In this document: positions 43,815 to 52,362 of the stretch, piece by piece
How the letters are laid out: each line of letters begins with the position of its first letter
Numbering within the stretch: position 1 is the first letter of the stretch
DNA from: Spirochaetaceae bacterium
Lineage (GTDB): Bacteria > Spirochaetota > Spirochaetia > Treponematales > Treponemataceae
Length of the DNA: 64,000 nt
Direction: 5' to 3'
Assembly (NCBI GenBank): GCA_017936665.1
Contig: JAGBFB010000021.1
Location: 1-64,000, forward strand
Position numbers and translations under genes: made by a program
Notes under the pieces: generated by a model
What the model was told of the DNA's origin: nothing
The model's database searches: none
What the model saw: the letters and a program-made list of their open reading frames with translations, nothing else

Positions 43815-44353
43815 CCTGTCCATCTTTTTTGTGAACATAAAATAGGTTGATGAACTGGAGAAATTCCAAAAGAAATTCCTTCTAAACTTTTTTGTACATC
43901 GATAATTCTTTGATTTTCGCTACCTCTAAAGCGTAAATCTAAATTTCGTTTTTCTTCAAGATAAAGTCCGTCAACTAGAATATCTAAAGTTTGTAAGAGT
44001 TCAATTTGATGTGTGTTTCCAATTCCTACGATTTGTTCCCAAGTAAATCCTGTGTAGGCTGCAACTTCATATCCTAATAATTTTAATCTTCTGCCTAATT
44101 CTGCAAATCCTTCAGCTTGAAAAAATGGATCACCTCCAGAAAATGTAACACCTCTTACCAAAGGATTGGCTTTTATCTGATTGATGATTTCAGAAACACT
44201 CATATCAGTTCCAATTCCAAAAGGATGGGTGGCTGGATTGTGGCATCCTGGACAATCGTGAGAACAACCTTGTGCAAATATTGTGAAACGGATACCGGGC
44301 CCGTCAACGATTGAATCATTAACGAGCCCGGCAATATTGAGAATAGTTTGCAT
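43811..44353 (-). CDS. nrdG: Anaerobic ribonucleotide reductase activating protein (NrdG)
   Basis: NrdG is the radical-SAM enzyme that makes the glycyl radical on class III ribonucleotide reductase. The 180-residue protein has the CxxxCxxC cluster motif in QGCSHDCPGCHNP, the GGDPFFQ segment and DGPGIRFTIF before the cluster. It is the third gene of an operon: nrdD, a small glycyl-radical-domain gene, nrdG. Confidence 0.95.
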   Translation of the reverse strand: MQTILNIAGLVNDSIVDGPGIRFTIFAQGCSHDCPGCHNPATHPFGIGTDMSVSEIINQIKANPLVRGVTFSGGDPFFQAEGFAELGRRLKLLGYEVAAYTGFTWEQIVGIGNTHQIELLQTLDILVDGLYLEEKRNLDLRFRGSENQRIIDVQKSLEGISFGISPVHQPILCSQKRWTG

Positions 44354-44382
44354 AGCCTGATGGGGTCTATTTTTTAGTGCAA

Positions 44383-44547
44383 CTACATTCCGTGTTTAAT
44401 GCGGTCATGCTCTTCGGCTCGTTTAGCATCGTTAAAACGATCTAGAGTTCCTACAAGATAACCAGTGATTCGTCGAATTCTTTCAAATTCAACACCTTTA
44501 CCAAGTTTAGCTTCAATGTTTGTGCTAATTTTTTCTTTTGTTTCCAT
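44383..44547 (-). CDS. Small separate glycyl-radical domain of class III ribonucleotide reductase
   Basis: This 54-residue protein matches the extreme C-terminus of class III NrdD. It reads FERIRRITGYLVGTLDRFNDAK and ends DRIKHG, like the RRTCGYLG...RVKH tail that holds the radical glycine in phage T4 and bacterial enzymes; the candidate glycine is G29. The neighbouring large NrdD lacks this tail, so the gene probably supplies the radical site in trans. AGGGG precedes the ATG by 6 nt. It lies 368 bp after nrdD and 29 bp before nrdG. It could also be a spare part that repairs cleaved enzyme, as GrcA does for pyruvate formate-lyase. Confidence 0.82.
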   Translation of the reverse strand: METKEKISTNIEAKLGKGVEFERIRRITGYLVGTLDRFNDAKRAEEHDRIKHGM

Positions 44548-44915
44548 AAAATCCCCTAATTAAAAGTCTGTGAGAAAATATCAATTTTCGAACAGACTTT
44601 TAAGACGCTATTTCGCAACGAAGTGAGAAATAGCAGTAAATAAAGAAGTTTGCAAAGCAAACTCTAACTGAAAAGTGAAGCACCATTTGTGCGAAGCTTT
44701 TCAGTATATCCCCTAATTAAAAGAATGCGAGAAAATATCAATTTTCGAGCAGACTTTTAAGACGCAATTTCGTAACGTAGTGAGAAATTGCAGAAAATAT
44801 ATGAGTTTGCAAAGCAAACTCAATATGAATTATGAGGTACTATTTGTACCGAACAATTCATAAAATCCCCTAATTAAAAGTATACGATTATTATAGATAA
44901 ATCGCAAAACTAAAA
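44548..44915 (-). repeat. Two tandem 157-bp hairpin units between nrdD and the glycyl-radical gene
   Basis: Unit A is 44724-44880 and unit B 44567-44723, each exactly 157 bp; a third start (CTTTTAATTAGGGGAT) forms the ribosome site of the small gene. Each unit has four hairpins. Examples in unit B (plus strand): TTAAAAGTCTGT/ACAGACTTTTAA with a GA/GA internal loop and inner GAAAAT/ATTTTC; GCTATTTC/GAAATAGC; AGTTTGC/GCAAACT; CTGAAAAGT/GCTTTTCAG with a GAA/GAA loop and inner GCAC/GTGC. In unit A several pairs change on both sides (GCAATTTC/GAAATTGC, GTAC/GTAC, ATGAATT/AATTCAT). A 13-codon open frame starts in unit A. Confidence 0.85.
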
Positions 44916-47243
44916 TTATTTTTTCCAATTTGCTAAGTAAGGAATATTTCTATATTTCATTCTTAGCTCTTGCATTTTTTCTTCTGTAATTGGTTCTCCT
45001 GTTTTGCGTCCACAACGAGGACAAACTTCACCAATTACTCCCACATAACCACAAAGTGGGTCTCTATCAACTGGATGGTTAATTGAACCATATCCAATTC
45101 CTGCATCATGCATACAACGAACGATTGCTTCAAATGCTTCTACATTGTTAGCTGTATCTCCATCAAGTTCTACATAACTGATGTGTCCTGCATTTGTTAA
45201 AGCATGATAAGGTGCTTCAATTTTAATTTTATCAAAAGCAGAAATTTTATAATAAACAGGAACATGGAAAGAGTTTGTGTAATAATCTTTATCAGTTATT
45301 CCTTTTATTATTCCGTAACGCTTTTTATCCATTCGTACAAATCGTCCTGAAAGACCTTCGGCAGGAGTTGCAAGAAGTGTAAAGTTTAGTTGTTTTTCTG
45401 CACTTAAATCATCTAAGTATTTTCGCATAAATCCAACGATTTCAAGACCTTTTTCTTGCATTTGTTCACTTTCACCATGATGATGACCGTACAAGGCTGT
45501 TAATGTTTCTGCAAGTCCGATAAATCCGATACTTAAAGTTCCGTGTTTTAGAACTTCACCAACTGTATCATTGTATCCTAGTTTATCACTATCAATCCAA
45601 ACACCTTGTCCCATTAAGAAAGGAAAGTTGTAAACATGTTTTCTACTTTGGATAGCAAATCTATCTAAAAGTTGTCCAACAACTAAGTCCATCATCTTTT
45701 TTAAGTCACGATAGAATTTATCGATATCGCCTTTTGCTTCGATTGCAATTCTAGGCAAGTTAATTGATGTGAATGATAAGTTTCCTCTTCCTGGTGAAAC
45801 TGATTTTGAAGGATCAAAAACATTTGCCATAACACGAGTTCTACATCCCATGTATGAAACTTCTGTTTCTGGATGACCTGGTTTGTAATATTGCAAATTG
45901 AAAGGACTATCTAAGAAACTGAAGTTAGGGAAAAGTCTTTTTGCAGAAACTTCACATGCTTGGATAAATAAATCGTAGTTAGGATCACCTTCGTTGTAGT
46001 TTACACCTTCTTTCACACGGAAAATCTGAATAGGGAAGATAGGTGTTTCGCCCATTCCAAGCCCTGCTTCTGTGGCTTTAAGAATATTTCGCATAACCAT
46101 TCGTCCTTCTGGACTTGTATCAGTTCCGTAGTTGATAGAACTAAATGGTGTTTGTGCTCCAGCTCTAGAGTGCATTGTATTTAAGTTGTGAATCAAGGCT
46201 TCCATTGCTTGATATGTAGCTTTTTCTGTTTCGCGATAAGCTTCTTTAACTGCAAAATTTTGAGCTTTAGAAATAACTTCTTCTGAAAAACCTTTACTTA
46301 AAAGAATATTTTTTTCTTCGTTTAGATAATCTTTATCAGTTGTAATTTGTGGATAATGTCCTGTTTTCTTTTCAATTTCTGATGCGATTTCTTTTAAATC
46401 AAAAAGAGTAAGTCCACCTTGGATTCCATTAGATTTATCTTCTGTTGTATCAGGTTCATTTGATGGTGCTAAAATTTCTAATGATTTATAGAGATTGGTT
46501 GAGTAAAATTTTTTATAAGTTTTTGTAACACCAGGAGCTAATCCGTAATCAAAATCTACGATGGATTGTCCTCCATGTTGGTCATTTTGATTTGACTGAA
46601 TTGCGATACATGCTAAAGCAGAGTAACTTTGAATATCGTTTGGTTCTCTTAAAAATCCGTGACCAGTAGAAAATCCACCTTTAAAAAGTTTTGTAAGCTG
46701 AATTTGACAACAAGTTGTTGTTAATGAATAAAAGTCAAAGTCGTGAATATGGATATCGCCATTTTTGTGAGCATCTGCTTGTTCTTGTGTAAGAAGATAT
46801 TTTTCGTAATAATCTTTTGCAGCTTCGCTACCGTACTTTAACATTGTACCCATGGCTGTATCGCCATCAATATTTGCGTTATCTCGTTTTAGGTCACTTT
46901 TAGTTGCATCAACATTTGTAAGTTCATCAAAAACTTTCATTAAGTGAGTGTTCATTTCGCGAACACGAGTTCTTCCTGCACGATAAAGAATATATTGCTT
47001 TGCTGTTTCTTCAAAGCCTGCACTCATCAAGTCTTTTTCTACTTGGTCTTGAATTTGTTCAATTGTTGGAGGATTTACACCACAGAGTTTTTCTAGCGAT
47101 GCTTCTACAGAATTTGCAACTCCTGCTGCATCGGAAGCATCTCCTTCTCCAGAAGCTTGCATTGCTTTTAAGATAGCTTGTGCGATTTTGTCTTCGTTGT
47201 ATAAAACGACACGACCATCACGCTTTTTAATGCTTTTAATCAT
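44916..47243 (-). CDS. nrdD: Anaerobic (class III) ribonucleoside-triphosphate reductase large chain (NrdD), lacking its glycyl-radical tail
   Basis: NrdD reduces ribonucleotides for DNA synthesis without oxygen. The 775-residue product has an N-terminal ATP-cone (KKRDGRVVLYNEDKIAQAI), the catalytic barrel (CIAIQSNQNDQHGGQSI, HSRAGAQTPFSSINYG, FTSINLPRIA) and a C-terminal metal-site region DPLCGYVGVIGEVCPRCGR. Canonical enzymes then continue into an R-x-x-GY glycyl-radical loop; here the chain ends about 29 residues later at NIPYLANWKK without it. The motif is found in the small gene at 44383-44547. The promoter carries two NrdR-type boxes. I see no frameshift that would join the two. Confidence 0.93.
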   Translation of the reverse strand: MIKSIKKRDGRVVLYNEDKIAQAILKAMQASGEGDASDAAGVANSVEASLEKLCGVNPPTIEQIQDQVEKDLMSAGFEETAKQYILYRAGRTRVREMNTHLMKVFDELTNVDATKSDLKRDNANIDGDTAMGTMLKYGSEAAKDYYEKYLLTQEQADAHKNGDIHIHDFDFYSLTTTCCQIQLTKLFKGGFSTGHGFLREPNDIQSYSALACIAIQSNQNDQHGGQSIVDFDYGLAPGVTKTYKKFYSTNLYKSLEILAPSNEPDTTEDKSNGIQGGLTLFDLKEIASEIEKKTGHYPQITTDKDYLNEEKNILLSKGFSEEVISKAQNFAVKEAYRETEKATYQAMEALIHNLNTMHSRAGAQTPFSSINYGTDTSPEGRMVMRNILKATEAGLGMGETPIFPIQIFRVKEGVNYNEGDPNYDLFIQACEVSAKRLFPNFSFLDSPFNLQYYKPGHPETEVSYMGCRTRVMANVFDPSKSVSPGRGNLSFTSINLPRIAIEAKGDIDKFYRDLKKMMDLVVGQLLDRFAIQSRKHVYNFPFLMGQGVWIDSDKLGYNDTVGEVLKHGTLSIGFIGLAETLTALYGHHHGESEQMQEKGLEIVGFMRKYLDDLSAEKQLNFTLLATPAEGLSGRFVRMDKKRYGIIKGITDKDYYTNSFHVPVYYKISAFDKIKIEAPYHALTNAGHISYVELDGDTANNVEAFEAIVRCMHDAGIGYGSINHPVDRDPLCGYVGVIGEVCPRCGRKTGEPITEEKMQELRMKYRNIPYLANWKK

Positions 47244-47294
47244 GGTAAAATCCTTAAAATTTGTATATTTATTTGAATCACTAAAGTTAGTAAA

Positions 47295-47349
47295 AAACGC
47301 TATATTTAAGTTATGATTTGATTATAAACGCTATATATAGTGTTGTCAA
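47295..47349 (-). promoter_or_regulatory. nrdD promoter with paired NrdR boxes
   Basis: On the minus strand TTGACA (47344-47349), 17 bp and TATAAT (47321-47326) form a consensus promoter. The spacer contains the NrdR-like box AACACTATATATAGCGTT (47327-47344). A second, weaker copy (AACTTAAATATAGCGTT, 47296-47312) starts 31 bp away, three helical turns, over the transcription start. NrdR is the known repressor of nrd genes. Confidence 0.85.
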
Positions 47350-47508
47350 TTAGATTTTCTTGTGGAAAACTCTGTGGAAAAGCCTATCAAAGCGAGTATC
47401 TATAAGGCTTGAAGGGATTTTTAAATTTAAAAAAATTTTACAATTCTATTTATATTTTTTAATAATTTTTTTGATGATAAAATTGCAAATTTTTGATAAA
47501 ATATAAAT

Positions 47509-47946
47509 ATGATAAATCAAGAATCTTATACAGAATTTTTGCGATGTATTCAACCTCAAACAATGCAACCTATGTCATTAAGTTTTAATAGAACGGGAGA
47601 TGTTCCCCAAGGTGAAAATCAAATTCAGCTTTCATGGAAATTTTTATATGCAAATGATGATCCGCTTTTTCCACAAAGTGATTTGTGTGTTTTTAGACCA
47701 AAGTTTGAATTTGTGATGCTTCATAATGGAAAACCAATTTATAATCAAACTTCAATTATTGTAACAAAATTTACAATTACCGACCGAGATAAATTTGACG
47801 ATTTTTGGATAATCGAAGATGTACGAAAATTCTTTAGAGATAAACAAATTCCAAGTTTGTTATGGCCGATTGTGCGTCAACAAGTTTTAGATGGCTTTGC
47901 CAGATTAGGTTTACCACCAATATCACTTCCGTGGATGATAAATTAA
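47509..47946 (+). CDS. SecB-like protein
   Basis: This 145-residue protein resembles the export chaperone SecB: a strand-rich core (FPQSDLCVFRPKFEFVML and IVTKFTITD) followed by a helix and the typical ending LLWPIVRQQVLDGFARLGLPPISLPW, comparable to the SecB ending with GFPPL and aromatic or proline residues. It is solitary. It might be a true secretion chaperone or one of the SecB-fold proteins used by toxin-antitoxin-chaperone modules, but no toxin is adjacent. A TAAAAT box lies 6 nt before the ATG; the -35 is unclear. Confidence 0.55.
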   Translation: MINQESYTEFLRCIQPQTMQPMSLSFNRTGDVPQGENQIQLSWKFLYANDDPLFPQSDLCVFRPKFEFVMLHNGKPIYNQTSIIVTKFTITDRDKFDDFWIIEDVRKFFRDKQIPSLLWPIVRQQVLDGFARLGLPPISLPWMIN

Positions 47947-47948
47947 TA

Positions 47949-50084
47949 TTAGAAATATCTTGCTTCTAAGGCATCTGCAAGATTTTCTGAACGCTTAATT
48001 GTTTGCAAAATTAAAGGAATGATTATTGGCATTATAGTTTTTATTTTGCCAGTTAATCCTTTTGCTGATTTAATACCTTCTCTGATTATTTGAGTTTTTA
48101 CGATATGACTAGCTTCTTCTGTTAAAATCGGGATAAAACGCATTACCAATAAAATCATAACAGTAACAGTTTTTGTATTAAATTTGAGTTTTTCAAAAGG
48201 TTTTAATAAATGCTTCATTCCGTCTACAAGTTCAGATTCTTCGATACTGTAGGAAAAAACTGAAATACATATCATTGCCCCTACAAAGTGCAAAATCATT
48301 CTTAATCCTAACATAAATTTTACATCAGTGATTTTTATAAAATTCCATTCCCAAAGAATTTTATCTTGTGGTGAATTTTTGAACAATAAAACTTGAAATG
48401 CAAAGAAGATTAAAATCCAAGGAAGCATTTTTAGTATTCTAAGTATAATTTTTTTTACAGGATATTTTGCTAGTAAAGCATAGATTAGTGAAATTCCACA
48501 AGCACAAGATAATAAAACTATATTTTGAAATACCAATGTTGATAAAAACAATGCAAAAAAAAGTAAAATTTTTGAATGAGGTTTCATATTATGAACTAAG
48601 GATTTTTTTAAGCAAAAATCACCTAAAGAAATATTTCGTAAATTGTCTAACAGCGATGAATATTTTTTGTATCTATCGTTTTCTACATAATTTGATTTAT
48701 CAATAGGAATTTTAATAGGATTTGAATCAGATGAAATTCTTCCCTCATGTAATCGAATTATTCTATCAGCAATCATTGCTTCTTCCATTCTATGTGTGGA
48801 AAAAATTATTGTTTTTCCTTTTTGTGCAAGTGTTTGTAATAATTCGAAAAATTGAATTCTGCTTTTAGGGTCTAATGCTGAACTTGGTTCATCTAAAATG
48901 ATTATTGGAGAATCCATTGCAATAATTCCTGCCAAGGCGAGTTTTCGTTTTTCTCCTCCAGAAAGCATTTGTATTGGGCGATCTTTGTATTTTTCAAAAG
49001 GAATACCACAAAGATTCATTGAATTTTCAACTCTTTCTTTTAATTCTTTTCCTGTAAATCCTAAATTTTCAGGACCATAAGCTACATCATCAGCTGCAAT
49101 ATTTTCAAACAATGCACTTTCTGCATCTTGTAATGCAAGAGAAGGTTTTCCTGTTGCGTAAACTTTTCCTGAAGTGGGTGCTAATAACGAAGAAATTACT
49201 TCAAACAAAGTAGATTTTCCTGACCCGGATTTTCCCATGACAGCAGTAATTGTTCCTGCCTCAAAAGCTAAAGAAATATTTTTTAGTATTGGAATTTCCT
49301 TTTTATATTCAAAGTTTATATTTTCAAGAAATAAAGAAATTTCCTTGTTGGTCGTCTTATCTTGTTTTATTCTATAATTTCTATTAAACACAGAAGTTTC
49401 TAAGTTTCCGAAAATATGAGTTGAAATATCTATTTCTTCTCTAAATTTTTCTCTGCTGTCGTCAAAGATAATTTTTCCGTCATTCATTGCAATAATTCGT
49501 TTTGCCATAAATGCTTCATCTAAGTCGTGGGATATATGTATTATTGTAGTTCCATTTTTATTTAATTCATCAAGAAGTTCTAGAATTTGTCTGCGAGAGA
49601 TTGGATCAATCATAGAAAGAACTTCATCTAAAATAAGCAAATCTGGAGAAAGTGCAAGAATTCCTGACAAGGCTAACTTTTGAGTTTGCCCTAATGAAAG
49701 TGTTTGAGTTTTTTCTGTGGATTTTTCAAGCAAATCAACTTGTTTTAAGCAAGTTTGCGTTCTTTGTTTTATTTCAACTTGTGGAAGTCCTAAATTTTCA
49801 GGTCCAAAGGCTGTGTCTCTTTCTACAGTTCCTGCAATAATTTGATAACGAGGATGTTGCTGAACAAATCCTATCGGATTTTCATTCTGTTCAATTTCAA
49901 TTGTTCCAGAGTCTGGTTCTAAAAAACCAAAAATTAATTTGGCTAAGGTACTTTTTCCTGAACCATTAGAACCTAAAACTGCAATATATTCACCTTTTTC
50001 TACTGAAAAAGATACATTTTTTACAGCGTGAATATTTGAGTCTGGATAAGAATAACTTAAATTTTTAATTAAAACAAAACTCAT
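47949..50084 (-). CDS. ECF transporter core in one chain: two ATPases fused to the EcfT membrane subunit
   Basis: Energy-coupling-factor importers take up vitamins and metals using two ATPases, a membrane protein T and a substrate-binding S protein. The 711-residue product joins three parts: ATPase 1 with Walker A GSNGSGKST, signature LSLGQ and LLILDEV; ATPase 2 with GKSGSGKST, LSGGEKRKLAL and IIILDEP; and, after about residue 500, an EcfT domain with five hydrophobic segments and the coupling sequence ALEARYF. The usual form is three genes. No S component is adjacent, so it may serve several. It is the third gene after the Lrp and aminotransferase genes, 2 bp downstream. Confidence 0.9.
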   Translation of the reverse strand: MSFVLIKNLSYSYPDSNIHAVKNVSFSVEKGEYIAVLGSNGSGKSTLAKLIFGFLEPDSGTIEIEQNENPIGFVQQHPRYQIIAGTVERDTAFGPENLGLPQVEIKQRTQTCLKQVDLLEKSTEKTQTLSLGQTQKLALSGILALSPDLLILDEVLSMIDPISRRQILELLDELNKNGTTIIHISHDLDEAFMAKRIIAMNDGKIIFDDSREKFREEIDISTHIFGNLETSVFNRNYRIKQDKTTNKEISLFLENINFEYKKEIPILKNISLAFEAGTITAVMGKSGSGKSTLFEVISSLLAPTSGKVYATGKPSLALQDAESALFENIAADDVAYGPENLGFTGKELKERVENSMNLCGIPFEKYKDRPIQMLSGGEKRKLALAGIIAMDSPIIILDEPSSALDPKSRIQFFELLQTLAQKGKTIIFSTHRMEEAMIADRIIRLHEGRISSDSNPIKIPIDKSNYVENDRYKKYSSLLDNLRNISLGDFCLKKSLVHNMKPHSKILLFFALFLSTLVFQNIVLLSCACGISLIYALLAKYPVKKIILRILKMLPWILIFFAFQVLLFKNSPQDKILWEWNFIKITDVKFMLGLRMILHFVGAMICISVFSYSIEESELVDGMKHLLKPFEKLKFNTKTVTVMILLVMRFIPILTEEASHIVKTQIIREGIKSAKGLTGKIKTIMPIIIPLILQTIKRSENLADALEARYF

Positions 50085-50086
50085 AT

Positions 50087-51262
50087 TTATTTTTTACAGC
50101 TTGCAACCAATTTTCCAATTTTTTCAAGGGCGATTTTAATTTTAGAAATATCTGTTGCGTAACAACATCTGATGAAACCTTCGCCACCTTCACCAAAAAC
50201 TGAGCCAGGAACAACTGCAACTTGATACTCATTTAGTAGGCGAGTAAAAAATTCTTCGCTAGATAATCCTGTTGGGCGAATATCAGGAAAAATGTAAAAT
50301 GCACCTTCTGGTTCTGTACAAGGAAGTCCCATTTCTATAAAAGCTTTGTACATTAGATTCCGTCTTTGCTGATAAGAAATTCGCATTTTTTCAACTTCTT
50401 CAAAACCTTTACGCAATCCTTCGGCAGCTCCGTATTGACTCATAATTGGAGCACAAATTGTGGAATATTGATGAAGTTTGTGTACTTGTTTCATTAAATC
50501 TTCTGGACAACATACATAACCAATACGCCAACCTGTCATAGCAAAGGCCTTTGAAAAACCATTTAATACAATTGTGTAAGGTTTCATTCCAGGAAAAGAC
50601 CCAATAGAACAATGTTTGTGGTCGTCATAAACTAGTTCGCAATAAACTTCGTCTGATAAAACCCAAAGTTGATGTTTTTTTACAACTTCTGCAATTTTTT
50701 CAAGTTCCTCTTTTGGAATCATTCTTCCTGTAGGATTGCTTGGAGAACAAATCATAATTGCTTTAGTTTTTGGAGTAACAACTTTTTCAATTTGTTCTGC
50801 TGTTGGATAAAATCCATTTACAGATGTATCAAGATGAATTAGTTTTGTATCGCACAACGAAGCTAATGGTTGATAAGAAACATAACAAGGCTCACAAACG
50901 ATGATTTCATCTCCCGGATTTAGAATTGCTCTTAAAACAGCGTCGATTGCTTCTGAAACTCCGATTGTAACAAGAATTTCTTTTTTAGGATTGTAATCTA
51001 AATTGAATTTTGTTAGATATTTTGCAATTTCTTCGCGAAGTTCTTGTAATCCCCAGTTAGATGTGTAGGAAGTGTGCCCTTGTTCAAGATGATAATATGC
51101 TTCTTCTCTGATAACCCAAGGAGTAGTAAAATCTGGTTCTCCAACTCCCAGTGAAATTATATCGTCCCGTCCGATAAGTAAATCAAAAAATTTTCGGATT
51201 CCTGATGGAGGAGTAGCAAGCATTTTTTCTGAAAATCTATCTTTTCTAGTATTTTCGCTCAT
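50087..51262 (-). CDS. PLP-dependent class I/II aminotransferase, AlaT-like
   Basis: The 391-residue enzyme has fold-type I aminotransferase motifs: LGVGEPDFTTPW, YTSNWGLQELREEIAKYL, SNPTGRMIP, VLSDEVYCELVYD and the PLP lysine in NGFSKAFAMTGWRIGY. The N-terminal PPSGIRKFFDLL resembles Bacillus subtilis AlaT (YugH), and the preceding gene is an Lrp-type regulator like AlaR. So an alanine or related aminotransferase is likely, but aspartate or aromatic substrates cannot be excluded. Confidence 0.88.
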   Translation of the reverse strand: MSENTRKDRFSEKMLATPPSGIRKFFDLLIGRDDIISLGVGEPDFTTPWVIREEAYYHLEQGHTSYTSNWGLQELREEIAKYLTKFNLDYNPKKEILVTIGVSEAIDAVLRAILNPGDEIIVCEPCYVSYQPLASLCDTKLIHLDTSVNGFYPTAEQIEKVVTPKTKAIMICSPSNPTGRMIPKEELEKIAEVVKKHQLWVLSDEVYCELVYDDHKHCSIGSFPGMKPYTIVLNGFSKAFAMTGWRIGYVCCPEDLMKQVHKLHQYSTICAPIMSQYGAAEGLRKGFEEVEKMRISYQQRRNLMYKAFIEMGLPCTEPEGAFYIFPDIRPTGLSSEEFFTRLLNEYQVAVVPGSVFGEGGEGFIRCCYATDISKIKIALEKIGKLVASCKK

Positions 51263-51264
51263 TT

Positions 51265-51750
51265 TTATGCAGTAACTCCTTCTCTTCTATCTTTTTTTTC
51301 ATCTACATAAAGAACATCGTTTTCTTTGTAAGTTTTTAGTACAAAGTGAGTTTTTGTGCTTTTTACGCCGTTTAGGGTGGAAAGTTTTCTAGCTACAAAG
51401 AAAGCAACTTCTTGAATTGTTTCTCCTTCAAGAATTACTTGTAAATCATATCCACCAGACATTAAGTTTACAGTTTTAACTTCTGGGAATCGGTAAATTC
51501 GTTCTGCAATAGCGTCAAATCCGTGTTCTCTTTCTGGAGTAACTTGAATTTCAATAATTGCTCTTACTTTTTCTTTTTTATCTGCAACTTTATCAGGATT
51601 TAGAATGGCTGAATATTTTAGAATTACGCCTTCATCTTCAAATTTCTTGATAATTTGATTAACTTCTTCCACTGTTTTTTTTGTCATTGCTGCAATGTCT
51701 TCTGAAGATAATCTTGCATTATCTTTTAATAATTGTAATATTTCTTCCAT
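51265..51750 (-). CDS. Lrp/AsnC-family transcriptional regulator
   Basis: The 161-residue protein has an N-terminal winged helix (LLKDNARLSSEDIAAMTKKT) and a C-terminal RAM ligand domain (VRAIIEIQVTPEREHGFDAIAERI and VNLMSGGYDLQVIL). It begins an operon with the aminotransferase (2-bp gap) and the ECF gene. The pair resembles alaR-alaT of Bacillus subtilis, so regulation by an amino acid is probable. A TCAGGAGAATGATTTT-like ribosome site precedes the ATG. Confidence 0.9.
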   Translation of the reverse strand: MEEILQLLKDNARLSSEDIAAMTKKTVEEVNQIIKKFEDEGVILKYSAILNPDKVADKKEKVRAIIEIQVTPEREHGFDAIAERIYRFPEVKTVNLMSGGYDLQVILEGETIQEVAFFVARKLSTLNGVKSTKTHFVLKTYKENDVLYVDEKKDRREGVTA

Positions 51751-51834
51751 AAAATCATTCTCCTGTAAAGATAATTTAAAATTTTTACAAATTTCTCTTT
51801 CAATTATATCAAAAATAGATGATAATGAATAGTG

Positions 51835-52308
51835 ATGAATAAGAAGATATTTTTTATAGGATTTTATTTAGTTAGTATTCTTTTAGTTTTTAGTTTTTCA
51901 GGTTGTTTGAGTTTGGATAATTCTTCATCTGGATATGTGGGAACTTCAAATGTTAGCTATTCTGTGGAACAGGGGCAAGTTAATAGTGAAAAAGAATTTT
52001 CTGGAAATCTTTTTTGGTACGATCCTTATGGTACAATTTCTTCTACTCTAAAAGATGGAAAGATTTGTGAAATAGAATTTTCTATGGGATATGATGGTTC
52101 TGATAGAGATTTTTTAATTCAATTTACTAAAAAAAGAGCTGAAATTTTTAATTTAGTTGTGAAATATCTTTCAAAGCAAAGTTCAAAATTTTTGACAATG
52201 GAAAATGCTGATACAATTGAAAAAGATTTGCTTTCAATAATCAACAAAGAATGTAAACCTGAATGTCAAATATTGAGTGTTAGAATTTTCCGATTAGAAA
52301 ATTTTTAA
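51835..52308 (+). CDS. Small lipoprotein, function unknown
   Basis: The 157-residue product has a lipoprotein signal with lipobox FSGC (Cys24). The mature part is serine-rich at first, then about 110 residues of mixed structure with KDGKICEIEFSMGYDGSDRDFLIQF and a helical C-terminus ending in RIFRLENF. I do not recognise a domain. The start is ATG 51835; a GTG three bases before is less likely. No operon partner is evident. Confidence 0.65.
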   Translation: MNKKIFFIGFYLVSILLVFSFSGCLSLDNSSSGYVGTSNVSYSVEQGQVNSEKEFSGNLFWYDPYGTISSTLKDGKICEIEFSMGYDGSDRDFLIQFTKKRAEIFNLVVKYLSKQSSKFLTMENADTIEKDLLSIINKECKPECQILSVRIFRLENF

Positions 52309-52326
52309 AAAAAATATTCTTTTCTA

Positions 52327-52362
52327 TTGACATTTTATATACCGAGTGGTATATAAATAAAT
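52327..52362 (+). promoter_or_regulatory. tetR promoter with palindromic operator 1
   Basis: TTGACA (52327-52332), 17 bp and TATATA (52350-52355) form the promoter. The perfect palindrome TATATACCGAGTGGTATATA (52336-52355) fills the spacer and -10. The ATG follows the -10 by 7 nt, so the message should be leaderless. Confidence 0.82.

Noticed and set aside
44567-44880. CRISPR array between nrdD and nrdG
   Set aside because: There are only two 157-bp units, they are almost wholly repeat with hairpins, there are no short repeats with unique spacers, and no cas genes are in the window.
44383-47243. Group I/II intron or intein interrupting nrdD
   Set aside because: The small gene has its own start and ribosome site and extra N-terminal residues, the large chain ends with an ordinary stop, and I see no intron core, maturase or intein motifs in the 368-bp gap.
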